Of a DNA stretch of 64,000 bases, positions 26,218-34,446 are shown piece after piece (the first letter of the stretch is position 1; each line of letters starts with the position of its first letter). The notes below the pieces were generated by a model. It saw only the letters and a program-made list of their open reading frames with translations, had not been told where the DNA came from and did not search any database. A program made the position numbers and the translations under genes. The stretch is from the NCBI RefSeq assembly GCF_025421775.1, contig NZ_JAOEFX010000003.1, forward strand, positions 1 through 64,000. The letters run 5' to 3'. Source of the stretch: Paenarthrobacter aurescens (GTDB lineage: Bacteria > Actinomycetota > Actinomycetes > Actinomycetales > Micrococcaceae).

Positions 26218-28420
26218 AGAGGGCCGTGAGCCGCAGCAGGATGGCGTGCTCCGGGTTCAGGACAGGCATCGGAAGGCCTGCTTCGCCCAGGAACCGGCCA
26301 GTGGCTTCCGCCCCGGATGCCAACCAAGGCGCCGGCTTCGCTTCTATGAACGTGTGCCCGTAGTCGGTGTCGCTTGGTGAGGGGAAGATTGCCTCCACCC
26401 GGTATGAACGCAACGGATCGAGCCCCGGGATCGCTACCCGGCCCACCTGCTCGGCGAAGCCTGTGCGGGTCTTCACCACAGCGAAAACCGCGGCCGTGGC
26501 TCCTGCCGCGATGCCGCCGTCGGACCCTAACGTGTCAGCAACAACGCCGTGCACCATCAGCGACTCGTCCGGCGCATCAGCGCGCACCATTCGTCCGCTG
26601 TGGATCAGGCCGCGGTGTTCCTTGTACAGGCCGATGAAGCGCTTGAGTTCCTCGCGCTCCGCACCCGTGACGGAGCGGACGTCCCACTCCATGCCGAAGT
26701 GTCCAAAGAGCGCAGTGATGGCGCGGAACGAGAGGTCGTGCGTTCGCCCAGTGGTGTGTGACGTGGTCGGTCCGATGTGTCCGCCCACCAGCTCAGGCGG
26801 GACCACCATTCCGGTCCAGCGCTGGATGGTCTGCCGTTCCAAGGCGTCGTTGCAGTCAGATGCCCAGATACGGTCGGTACGCTCAAGGATCCCCAGGTCA
26901 ACGCGCGCGCCTCCGGAGGAGCAGCTTTCGATCTCGACGCCTGGGTGGGCCGCACGGAGCGCGTCAAAGAGCCGGTACGCCGCCAGGGTTTGTTCGTGGA
27001 CTGACGCCCGACCGGCATGCCCATGCTCCAGCAGGTCCCGGTTCTGATCCCACTTGAGATAGCTGATGTTGTTCTCACGCAGCAAGGTGTCGATGCGATC
27101 GAAGATGTACTGCCACGCATCCGGGTTCACGAGATCGATGACGTGCTGCTGCCGCCACTCGAGGGGCAGCCTGCCACCGTCCTTGTATGAAGCAGCGGAG
27201 GGGCCGACAATCCACTCGGGGTGTGCCCGGGCTGCGTCGGAGTCAAGGTTGATCATTTCGGGCTCCACCCAGAGCCCGAATTCCATGCTTCGGGACGTCA
27301 CGGCGTCGATGAGCGGCGTCAGTCCGCCGGGCCAGACGGTCTCATCGACGTACCAGTCGCCCAGCCCGGCGTGGTCGTCACGGCGCCCGCGGAACCAGCC
27401 GTCGTCGAGCACGAAACGCTCAACGCCAAGGTCCGCAGCAGACTCAGCGAGCTCGATAAGCGTGTCCAGGTCGTGGTCGAAGTAGACCGCCTCCCAGGTG
27501 TTGAGGACCACCGGACGGGGCTTGCCGGAGAGCGCACCCACGTGGTGGGGGCGCGAGCGGAACCAGCTGTAGAAGGCTGCAGAGATCCCGTCCAGCCCCT
27601 GGTCCGAATAAGCGGCAAAGAGCGCAGGAGTGGTGTAGCTTTCACCGGGTTCCAGGACTACTTCAGCCGGCCCCAACAGTTCAGATCCGCCTATCATCGT
27701 TCGCCCGTCCGCAATGCTGTCCGCGAACTCCTCATGGTTGCCGCTCCAGGCCAGGTGCGTAGCCCAGACCTTGCCGTGCCTGTTTCCGAAGCCGGCCGTT
27801 CCCGCGGCGAGCAGGAGCGAAGAGTCGTGCCCGGTACGGCCGTGCCGCCCGGTGCGGACCCACGTTCCCTGCTGGATGGCCCGGCGCTGCGGGTGACGTT
27901 CGCGGCACCAGCGTCCGGTCAAATCCAAAAGTTCGACGGCGTCCGGCGCCACCGGGAGCATCGTCGCCAGTTCATCCACTTGGAAAGGTGACGAGCCGTC
28001 GTTCCTGGCCGTGTGCCGCAGTTCGAGTAGCCCGCCCGGGTGCAGGGTGAGGTTGCTGGTCACTGTGATGCCGGCGTCGGGATCTGCCTGGACAATCACG
28101 GCAGTGGACCCGCCCGCAGGGCCGCCGTCCGTCGTCGCGCTCACCACGCGGAGGCGGACTGAGAAGTCGAAGCCGGGAACGCCGTCGGTGATGCGGTGGC
28201 CGCGGAGCCCGGGCCTGCCCTGCCAAGCTGACGAGGCCTGGGGGAGGAGCCCGGCAGGGACGTTGGCGTCGATCGAGGACGGCGGGATGGGCTCGTTGAG
28301 GATGGCCAGGTCCGGCAGGGTGTCGCCCAGGTCGGCTCCCCAGTGGCTTATCTCAGCCTCGCCGCGGTGGGTGCTGATCACCAGGCTGGTACCTGCGGAA
28401 CGGAGATGGAGCGGGTGCAT
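26216..28420 (-). CDS. Alpha-galactosidase (GH36)
   Basis: A 734-residue glycoside hydrolase. The N-terminal beta domain is followed by the TIM barrel; the nucleophile Asp is in YLKWDQNRDL and the acid/base Asp in the WASDCND segment after SCSSGGARVDLG, both typical of GH36. There is no signal peptide, so imported alpha-galactosides such as melibiose or raffinose would be hydrolysed in the cytoplasm. ATG at 28420 is chosen because the beta domain begins there. It is the last gene of the operon after the importer genes, separated from the binding-protein gene by a long hairpin (28456-28516). Confidence 0.88.
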   Translation of the reverse strand: MHPLHLRSAGTSLVISTHRGEAEISHWGADLGDTLPDLAILNEPIPPSSIDANVPAGLLPQASSAWQGRPGLRGHRITDGVPGFDFSVRLRVVSATTDGGPAGGSTAVIVQADPDAGITVTSNLTLHPGGLLELRHTARNDGSSPFQVDELATMLPVAPDAVELLDLTGRWCRERHPQRRAIQQGTWVRTGRHGRTGHDSSLLLAAGTAGFGNRHGKVWATHLAWSGNHEEFADSIADGRTMIGGSELLGPAEVVLEPGESYTTPALFAAYSDQGLDGISAAFYSWFRSRPHHVGALSGKPRPVVLNTWEAVYFDHDLDTLIELAESAADLGVERFVLDDGWFRGRRDDHAGLGDWYVDETVWPGGLTPLIDAVTSRSMEFGLWVEPEMINLDSDAARAHPEWIVGPSAASYKDGGRLPLEWRQQHVIDLVNPDAWQYIFDRIDTLLRENNISYLKWDQNRDLLEHGHAGRASVHEQTLAAYRLFDALRAAHPGVEIESCSSGGARVDLGILERTDRIWASDCNDALERQTIQRWTGMVVPPELVGGHIGPTTSHTTGRTHDLSFRAITALFGHFGMEWDVRSVTGAEREELKRFIGLYKEHRGLIHSGRMVRADAPDESLMVHGVVADTLGSDGGIAAGATAAVFAVVKTRTGFAEQVGRVAIPGLDPLRSYRVEAIFPSPSDTDYGHTFIEAKPAPWLASGAEATGRFLGEAGLPMPVLNPEHAILLRLTAL

Positions 28421-28455
28421 GTGTGAAGTCGCTTTCAAATCGGATCGTACGGGGT

Positions 28456-28516
28456 GTTGTGGGGCCCGCTCTGCGCGCTTCGCGAAGGAAATATCGCGCA
28501 GAGCAGGCCTCACAAC
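28456..28516. repeat. Long intercistronic inverted repeat before the alpha-galactosidase gene
   Basis: GTTGTG-N-GGCC-N-GCTCTGCGCG pairs with CGCGCAGAGC-N-GGCC-N-CACAAC: 20 of 22 pairs over a 61-bp span. On the minus strand it follows the binding-protein stop by about 23 bases. There is no T-run after it, so partial termination or mRNA stabilisation is likelier than a full stop. Confidence 0.8.
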
Positions 28517-28539
28517 AGGTGGGTTGGAACGGGTGGGGG

Positions 28540-29886
28540 TTACTTGAAGAGGTTGTTGACCTGGTCGTTGGCTTCGGTCAGCGAGGAGGCGGGCTTCTTG
28601 CCGGAGAGGACTGCATCCATGGCGGGCTTCATGATGCCATCAACCTTGGCAGCCTTGTCCGCGATCGGGAAGAGGAACGTGGTGCCGTCCTTCACATGGG
28701 TGGTGAAGGCTGAAACGTCGGTGCCCTTGTCAGCGAAGGCCTTGGCTGCGATCTCGGAGGAGCTGGCGATGGCCGGGAACACGACGGCCTTGCTGGCCAC
28801 GACATCCTGGCAAGCAGTGGAGCCGAGGTACTCAACCCACTTGACGCTGGCTCCGGGGTTCTTGGTGCCGGCCCAGATGGAGTCGGCCAAACCGTTGAAC
28901 ATGGACGCACGCTTACCGTCCGTGCCCTTGGGAGTGGGCGCAATGGCGGTCTCGATGCCCTTGTAGGTCTTGTATTGCCCGATCAGCCAGTCACCATTGC
29001 TGTTGATGGCAGACTTACCGGCACCGAAACTGTCCGGCATGCTGGCGCCGACGGTGGTCTCCAGCTTGGGCATGTAGCCCTTGTCCACCAAGCCGGCCCA
29101 CCAGGCGATGGTTTCCTGGAACCGGGGGTCGTCGTAGTTGAACTTGCTGCCCCACGGGTTCTTGTCGGTTGCTGTCCAGCCCGTGGTCGCTGTGAGGAAG
29201 CTCCACTCGGTCTGGCCCTGCCCCGAACCGCTGCCCGTCAGGCCGAGTCCGTAAGTGGCTACGTTGTTCTTGTCGAACCCAGCTTCGTCGCCGCGCTTGC
29301 CGTTCTTGTCCACGGTCAGGCGCGCAATGGTCTTCTCGTAGCTGCCACCGTCCTTCGGGTTCCAGTCCAGGTTGGCCATTTGCTCAGCCGTGATCCCGGC
29401 AGCATCGGTCATGGCCTTGTTGTAGAACAGGCCCACGGTGTCCCAGTCCTTGGGGAGGCCATAGCGTTTGCCGTCCTGGCCGACCCAAAGCTCCGGGAGT
29501 CCCTTGGTGTACGCGTCCAGCTTGATGCCGTCCTTCTCCACCGCCTCATCCAGGGAGAGCAACTGCTTCTTTGCGGCGTACTCGGGGTATTTGGAGAGGT
29601 GGTTGGTGAAGACGTCCGGAGCTGTTCCGGCCACGAAACCGTTGGTCAGTGTGGTCCAGTAGTCGTCCCAGCCACGCTGGGTGATCTTGACCTTGATGTC
29701 CGGGTTGGCTTTGGTGAAATCATCAGCGCATTGCTGGTAGGCCGGGAGCTGGTTGGCGTCCCAGAGCCAGTAGTTGATTTCGCCTTTGGCCTCGGAGGAG
29801 GCAGGCGAGGAGCCGCCACAGGCGGACAGGGTCAAGGCGATGGCGATGGCGGCGGCAGCAGCGGCGACGCCGAGGGTTTTCTTCAT
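28540..29886 (-). CDS. Sugar ABC transporter substrate-binding lipoprotein
   Basis: A 448-residue family-1 (MalE-like) binding protein. The signal peptide ends in a lipobox LSAC with the lipidated Cys at residue 23, then a Ser/Ala linker. The mature protein has the extracellular solute-binding pattern (EINYWLWDANQLPAY, GTAPDVFTNH, SINSNGDW). With two permeases and a cytoplasmic alpha-galactosidase in the operon, alpha-galactosides are the likely ligands. No ATPase gene is present in the operon, so a shared MsmK-type ATPase elsewhere is presumably used. Confidence 0.88.
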   Translation of the reverse strand: MKKTLGVAAAAAAIAIALTLSACGGSSPASSEAKGEINYWLWDANQLPAYQQCADDFTKANPDIKVKITQRGWDDYWTTLTNGFVAGTAPDVFTNHLSKYPEYAAKKQLLSLDEAVEKDGIKLDAYTKGLPELWVGQDGKRYGLPKDWDTVGLFYNKAMTDAAGITAEQMANLDWNPKDGGSYEKTIARLTVDKNGKRGDEAGFDKNNVATYGLGLTGSGSGQGQTEWSFLTATTGWTATDKNPWGSKFNYDDPRFQETIAWWAGLVDKGYMPKLETTVGASMPDSFGAGKSAINSNGDWLIGQYKTYKGIETAIAPTPKGTDGKRASMFNGLADSIWAGTKNPGASVKWVEYLGSTACQDVVASKAVVFPAIASSSEIAAKAFADKGTDVSAFTTHVKDGTTFLFPIADKAAKVDGIMKPAMDAVLSGKKPASSLTEANDQVNNLFK

Positions 29887-29930
29887 AGCGAACCTTTCAG
29901 GGGGTTTTACAGAGGGGTTTCAGCGTGCGG

Positions 29931-30833
29931 TTACTTGATTCCGGAGAATCCGATGGAGTTGACTACCTTCTTGCCGAAGGCGATGAACAGCAGGAAGATC
30001 GGCAGGGCAGCAACGAGGGTTCCGGCCATGAGTCCGGACCAGTCCAGGGCGCCCTGCGGAGACTGCGATTTGAAAACGCTGAGGCCCACAGTGAGGACCC
30101 GGACGTTTTCGTCCTGGCCCACCAGGAGCGGCCAGAAGTATTCGTTCCACTGACCGATGAAGGTCAGCAGCGCCAGTGTGGCGATGGGGGCTGCGGCGTT
30201 GGGAAGCACAATCTGGAAGAAGATGCGGAGGTGCTTGGCGCCGTCGAGCATTGCCGCTTCCTCAACTTCGCGGGACATGCTCAAGAAGAACTGCCGCAGG
30301 AAGAAGATGGCGAACGGGGTCATGAACAGGAACGGCAGGGACATCCCGGCCATGGTGTTGAGCAGTCCGAGGTTCTTGATCATGAGGAAGTTGGGCAGGG
30401 CCGTGAAGATGGGGGGAACCATCATGGTGGTCAGGAACACGGCGAACACCTTGTTGCGGCCCGGCCAACGGAGTCGTGCAAAGGCGTAGGCGGCCATTGC
30501 GCTGAAGAAGACCTGGCCGGCTGTGGTGATGGTGGCGAAGATGACGGAGTTGCGGAGGTAAAGCCAGAAGTTGATGGCGGCCCCGGAACCGCCGTCGGCT
30601 ATTGCTTCTTCGGTGGACTGCAGCCCGAGAACGCGTTTGAAGGCGCCCCAGCTGAAGTCCGCGGGCAGGAGGTTTCCAGCGTTCGAAGCCAGCGCGCTGT
30701 TGCTGGACAGCGCGGTCCGCAGCATCCACAGGAACGGGGCAATGGTCACGGCAACGGCGACGGCGACCAGCACCCAGGCGCCGATCCGGCGCCAGTTGAG
30801 GGGCTTCTTGCGGGTAATGGTTGAGGTTGTCAT
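29931..30833 (-). CDS. Carbohydrate ABC transporter permease (MalG-like)
   Basis: A 300-residue inner-membrane protein with about six membrane segments and the EAA loop EEAAMLDGAKHLRIFFQIVLP that docks to the ATPase. ATG at 30833 is preceded by AAGGAAA. It partners the upstream MalF-like permease 26 bp away. Sugar type follows from the neighbouring GH36 gene. Confidence 0.9.
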   Translation of the reverse strand: MTTSTITRKKPLNWRRIGAWVLVAVAVAVTIAPFLWMLRTALSSNSALASNAGNLLPADFSWGAFKRVLGLQSTEEAIADGGSGAAINFWLYLRNSVIFATITTAGQVFFSAMAAYAFARLRWPGRNKVFAVFLTTMMVPPIFTALPNFLMIKNLGLLNTMAGMSLPFLFMTPFAIFFLRQFFLSMSREVEEAAMLDGAKHLRIFFQIVLPNAAAPIATLALLTFIGQWNEYFWPLLVGQDENVRVLTVGLSVFKSQSPQGALDWSGLMAGTLVAALPIFLLFIAFGKKVVNSIGFSGIK

Positions 30834-30859
30834 GGCGGTTTCCTTAGTCCACATCCGGC

Positions 30860-31822
30860 TTAGTCCAGGTCCGATTCATTGCCCTTGAGGAACTTCATTT
30901 GCACGAAGGCCACCAGCGCGAGGATGACGAACAAGATCACGGACAGTGCGGAGGCATAGCCGAAGTCGGACTCGCCGAAGGCTTTTTGGTAGATGTACAT
31001 CTGGATCACGCGGGAGGCGTTGACGGGGCCACCGTTGGTGGTGACGGCTACGGTGTCGAAGACCTGGAAGGAACCGATCACCGTAACCACCAGCACCAAC
31101 ACCAACACAGGGCGGAGCAGCGGCATGGTGACGCTCCAGAACGTCCGGGTGGGGGAGGCGCCGTCGAGGTTTGCTACCTCGTAAAGGTGGTTCGGGATGG
31201 ACTGCAGTCCAGCGAAAATCAGGAGTGCTGTGTAGCCCATGTGCCGCCAGACGTTCACGAACGCGATGGTGGGAATGGCCCACTGTTCGCTGCCGAAGAA
31301 AGCGACGCGGGGGAGGCCCACCCAGCTCATGATCTCGTTGACGATTCCCAGTTGGTAGTCCAACATCCAGAACCAGAGCAGGGCGACGATGACGTTGGCC
31401 ACCAGGAACGGCAGCAAGAGTGCCCCGCGGATGAAGGTTGACTTGGCCACCCGGTGCATCAGCAGTGCGAGTCCGAGGGCGATGACTGTTTGGAAGCCGA
31501 TATTGAGGGCCACGTATTGGAGCGTGACGCCCATGGCGTTCCAGAACAGTTCGTCGGCGAAGATCGCGGTGTAATTGTCGATCCCGATCCAGGTGGGCTC
31601 GCCCAGGATGCTGTACTCGGTGAAACTGAGGTAGATGCCGCGGATGGTGGGGATGAGAAAGAACGCCACGAAGCCGATGACGGCCGGGAAGATGAAGAAG
31701 AGAGCGATTTTGAGGTCGCCGAGACGGCTGGTCATGCTGCGTTTGGCTGGCTGGGGCTTGCGTCCGTGGTGACTCCCGGACCGGCCGGAGGCCCTGCCCG
31801 GTTGCTTGGTTAGCGTGGTCAT
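30860..31822 (-). CDS. Carbohydrate ABC transporter permease (MalF-like)
   Basis: A 320-residue inner-membrane permease. A basic N-terminal tail (GRKPQPAKRSM) leads into about six membrane segments, and the EAA loop contains EVANLDGASPTRTFW. ATG at 31822 is preceded by AGGAAAGG. It is the first gene of the importer/alpha-galactosidase operon; a LacI-type operator lies 44-61 bp upstream of the start. Confidence 0.9.
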   Translation of the reverse strand: MTTLTKQPGRASGRSGSHHGRKPQPAKRSMTSRLGDLKIALFFIFPAVIGFVAFFLIPTIRGIYLSFTEYSILGEPTWIGIDNYTAIFADELFWNAMGVTLQYVALNIGFQTVIALGLALLMHRVAKSTFIRGALLLPFLVANVIVALLWFWMLDYQLGIVNEIMSWVGLPRVAFFGSEQWAIPTIAFVNVWRHMGYTALLIFAGLQSIPNHLYEVANLDGASPTRTFWSVTMPLLRPVLVLVLVVTVIGSFQVFDTVAVTTNGGPVNASRVIQMYIYQKAFGESDFGYASALSVILFVILALVAFVQMKFLKGNESDLD

Positions 31823-31865
31823 CGTCGACCTTTCCTGACTGTGATGTCGGTAACAACTGGATGAG

Positions 31866-31883
31866 AATCTACACGAGTAGATT
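31866..31883. promoter_or_regulatory. LacI-type operator O1 of the galactoside operon
   Basis: The 18-bp palindrome AATCTACACGAGTAGATT has the central CpG typical of LacI-family operators, with one mismatch between halves. It lies upstream of the permease gene in the divergent control region. Confidence 0.75.
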
Positions 31884-31941
31884 TGGCTAACGCAAGAGCT
31901 GCCGCAAATTTTTGGTGTGAAATGTTCGAAAGTGTTCCTTC

Positions 31942-31959
31942 TGTTGACTCGTGTAGATT
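31942..31959. promoter_or_regulatory. LacI-type operator O2 near the Gfo/Idh gene
   Basis: TGTTGACTCGTGTAGATT shares the right half-site TGTAGATT and central CpG with O1; the left half is degenerate. O1 and O2 are 76 bp apart centre to centre, so looping or dual control of both divergent transcripts is possible. Confidence 0.6.
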
Positions 31960-32034
31960 GCGGTGGAAGACTCATCCGTGAACCCACAAGGGACGCTTCG
32001 AAAGCTGCGGCAGCAGCTCCAGGAAAGGCAAACA

Positions 32035-33234
32035 ATGACGTTTTCGATCGGTGTTCTGGGTGTCGGACAGTTCGGCAGCCAGTTCGCGCACTTGTTCAAA
32101 CTCCACCCCGGTGTCAGCGCGGTCTACGCGGTGGATGAGCTCCCCGAGCGCGCCGCTGCCGCGCAGGAGCGGTGGGGCTTGGACGGCGTGCTGGGTAGCT
32201 TTGAGGAGTTGCTGGAGTCCGACGTCGACGCTGTCGCCATCTTCACCCAGCGATGGACCCACGGTCCTTTGGTAGAGCGTGCGCTGCGCGCCGGAAAGCA
32301 CGTCTATTCAGCGGTGCCGATGGCGATCTCCGAGGACGAGATTGAGCGCATTATTGAGGCCGTTCGCGAGACCAAGCTGGTCTACGCGATGGGTGAGACC
32401 AGCTACTACAACCCCGCCACCGTCTTCGCCCGCCAACAGCACGCAGCCGGCAAATTCGGTCGGATCTTCTACACCGAGGGCGACTACGTCCACGACATGG
32501 ACCTGGGTTTCTACGAGGCCTACCAGTACAGCGGCGGAGAGCGCTGGAAGGAAACCGCGAGCTACCCGCCCATGCTCTACCCCACGCATGCCATTGGCGG
32601 AGTCCTCGGCGCCATCCCCGGACACGCTGTCAGTGTCAGCTGCATCGGCGTGAAGGACCATCGCGGCGACGGCGTCTTCGACAAGGACGTCAGCATGTTC
32701 GCCAACGACTTCTCCAACGCCACAGCGCTGTTCGAAATGAACGACGGCGGCGCGATGCGCACCAACGAGATGCGCCGCGTCGGCTATCCCTCACACATCC
32801 GGGAATCACGCTTCCGCTTCTTTGGGACCGACGCCAGCTTCGAACAACTTGCCACCACTACGGTGTGGCAGGACAAGTCTTCCGTGCAGGACGTGTCCGA
32901 GCAGGTGGAAACCAAACCGACCATGTCCGCCGATGATCCCTCCTTGGCAGACGTGGCGCCCGAGCTGCGGGACGCCTTCATCTCAGGGCTGGCACCGGTG
33001 CACGATCAGACACGCCTCCCGGAGGAGTTCCTCGGTGCACCCAACGGTCATGAAGGCAGCCACCAATTCCTGGTGGACGACTTTGTGACGGCCGTGAACA
33101 ACCGGACGCTTCCGCCGGTCAACGCCTGGGTGGCGGCCCGCTTCACCCTCCCGGGGATCGTTGCCCACGAATCAGCACTTCGCGCTGGGGAACGGCTTAC
33201 GATCCGCGACTTCGGTGATGCTCCCGTGGAGTAG
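32035..33234 (+). CDS. Gfo/Idh/MocA family protein without the catalytic EKP motif
   Basis: A 399-residue NAD(P)-binding oxidoreductase-type protein. The Rossmann motif GVLGVGQFGSQF is at residues 5-16. Where the family usually has EKP with the catalytic Lys, this protein reads GKHVYSAVPMAI, so the Lys is missing at that position. The C-terminal GFO_IDH_MocA domain is otherwise complete. ATG at 32035 follows AGGAAAGG. Divergent from the importer operon and 14 bp before the LacI gene, hence a likely part of galactoside metabolism, perhaps as an isomerase, epimerase or sugar-modifying enzyme. Confidence 0.75.
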   Translation: MTFSIGVLGVGQFGSQFAHLFKLHPGVSAVYAVDELPERAAAAQERWGLDGVLGSFEELLESDVDAVAIFTQRWTHGPLVERALRAGKHVYSAVPMAISEDEIERIIEAVRETKLVYAMGETSYYNPATVFARQQHAAGKFGRIFYTEGDYVHDMDLGFYEAYQYSGGERWKETASYPPMLYPTHAIGGVLGAIPGHAVSVSCIGVKDHRGDGVFDKDVSMFANDFSNATALFEMNDGGAMRTNEMRRVGYPSHIRESRFRFFGTDASFEQLATTTVWQDKSSVQDVSEQVETKPTMSADDPSLADVAPELRDAFISGLAPVHDQTRLPEEFLGAPNGHEGSHQFLVDDFVTAVNNRTLPPVNAWVAARFTLPGIVAHESALRAGERLTIRDFGDAPVE

Positions 33235-33248
33235 CTAGCATTTACCTC

Positions 33249-34268
33249 ATGACAACAACAGCAGTACAAACCCCGCGCGGCCCGGTTACACGCAAAGACG
33301 TGGCCCGGTACGCCGGGGTGAGTACCGCCGTCGTGAGTTATGTGGTGAACGGCGGGCCCAAGAACGTTGCCCCGGCGACGGAAGCCAAGGTCCGCGACGC
33401 TATCCGTGTCCTGGGGTACCGGCCCAACGCTGCGGCGCGTGCCCTCAAGCTGGGTTCCAGCGAGACCATTGGTGTTGTTGTGCCGGACAATACCAATCCC
33501 TTCTTTACCCATCTGGCCCATGCTGTGGAGGATGCTGCGTCGGAGCTGGGATTCGGCATGGTGCTCACCAACTCCGACGGAAGCCTGACCCGTGAGCGCA
33601 AGAACATCCGTACCTTGGCTGCGCGGCAAGTGGACGGCGTCTTCCTGGCCAGTTGCGTGTTCGACCCCGATGTCACGGAGTTGGAAGCTTCGGAAATCCC
33701 GTCCGTCCTGTTGAACAACGCAGGTTCACCGCCAGGATTCAGCAGCGTGGGTGTGGACCTCGAAGCCGGTGCCCGTGCCGCGGTGGAGCACTTGATAGGA
33801 CACGGACATACGAACATCGGGCTTGCGATCGGAACGAACACAGGCAACCAGCTCGATGGCCGTGAAGTGGGGTGGTTGGCAACCCTGCGGGAGGCGGGCC
33901 TGCCCGACGGCCCCATGCTGCACAGCCCGTTTACCCGCCCCGGCGGGTATGAGGTAGGCAAACGCTTCCTGTCCATGGCCAACCGTCCCACCGCGATCTT
34001 TGCCAGCAATGACATGCAGGCTATAGGTATCCTCCGGGCACTCCACGAGGCCGAAGTCCGGGTGCCTGAGGATGTGGCCCTCGTGTCCTTCGACGGGTCC
34101 TTGGACTCCGAATACAGTTGGCCTGCACTGACCACGGTGGCGCAACCGGTCCAAGCCATGGCCGAAGCCGCCGTCCGGGCCCTCGTGGGCAAGGGCCGGA
34201 CAGGGGAACCGCAGCACCAGATCCTGCCAACCGAGCTGATCGTCCGGCAGTCCTGCGGCTGCAAATAG
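33249..34268 (+). CDS. LacI family transcriptional repressor
   Basis: A 339-residue regulator. The N-terminal HTH (TRKDVARYAGVSTAVVSYVVNG) with hinge RPNAAARALK precedes a periplasmic-binding-protein-like sensor domain (GVVVPDNTNPFF, VDGVFLASC). It should bind the palindromes at 31866-31883 and 31942-31959 and respond to an alpha-galactoside or galactose-derived inducer. It lies directly after the Gfo/Idh gene and may be co-transcribed with it. Confidence 0.9.
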   Translation: MTTTAVQTPRGPVTRKDVARYAGVSTAVVSYVVNGGPKNVAPATEAKVRDAIRVLGYRPNAAARALKLGSSETIGVVVPDNTNPFFTHLAHAVEDAASELGFGMVLTNSDGSLTRERKNIRTLAARQVDGVFLASCVFDPDVTELEASEIPSVLLNNAGSPPGFSSVGVDLEAGARAAVEHLIGHGHTNIGLAIGTNTGNQLDGREVGWLATLREAGLPDGPMLHSPFTRPGGYEVGKRFLSMANRPTAIFASNDMQAIGILRALHEAEVRVPEDVALVSFDGSLDSEYSWPALTTVAQPVQAMAEAAVRALVGKGRTGEPQHQILPTELIVRQSCGCK

Positions 34269-34270
34269 CA

Positions 34271-34433
34271 CCCTCTCCCACCGATTCGCCTGTTCGGCCG
34301 GATGCTCTCTCACCGATTCGCCTGTTCGGCCGGATGCTCTCTCACCTTTCACGGCCCCTCCTGGAGGGTCGGGCGGGTGGGGGCCAACGGTGATAGAGGG
34401 TCGGCCGGGTGGGGGCCAACGGTGATAGAGCGT
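34271..34433. repeat. 32-bp-period repeat, locus D (three plus two units)
   Basis: Cores at 34272, 34304 and 34336 (the last two GCTCTCTCACC) are exactly 32 bp apart, with the intervening CGATTCGCCTGTTCGGCC identical in the first two spacers. About 50 bp on, GGTGATAGAGGG (34389) and GGTGATAGAGCG (34421) form an inverted pair, again 32 bp apart. It lies between the convergent LacI and FtsX-type genes. Confidence 0.85.
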
Positions 34434-34446
34434 TGGCCAGGAGGGG

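Noticed and set aside
21103..34433. CRISPR array
   Set aside because: Conserved cores are only about 12 bp, the spacing is 32 bp including core, units number three per locus, and there are no cas genes.
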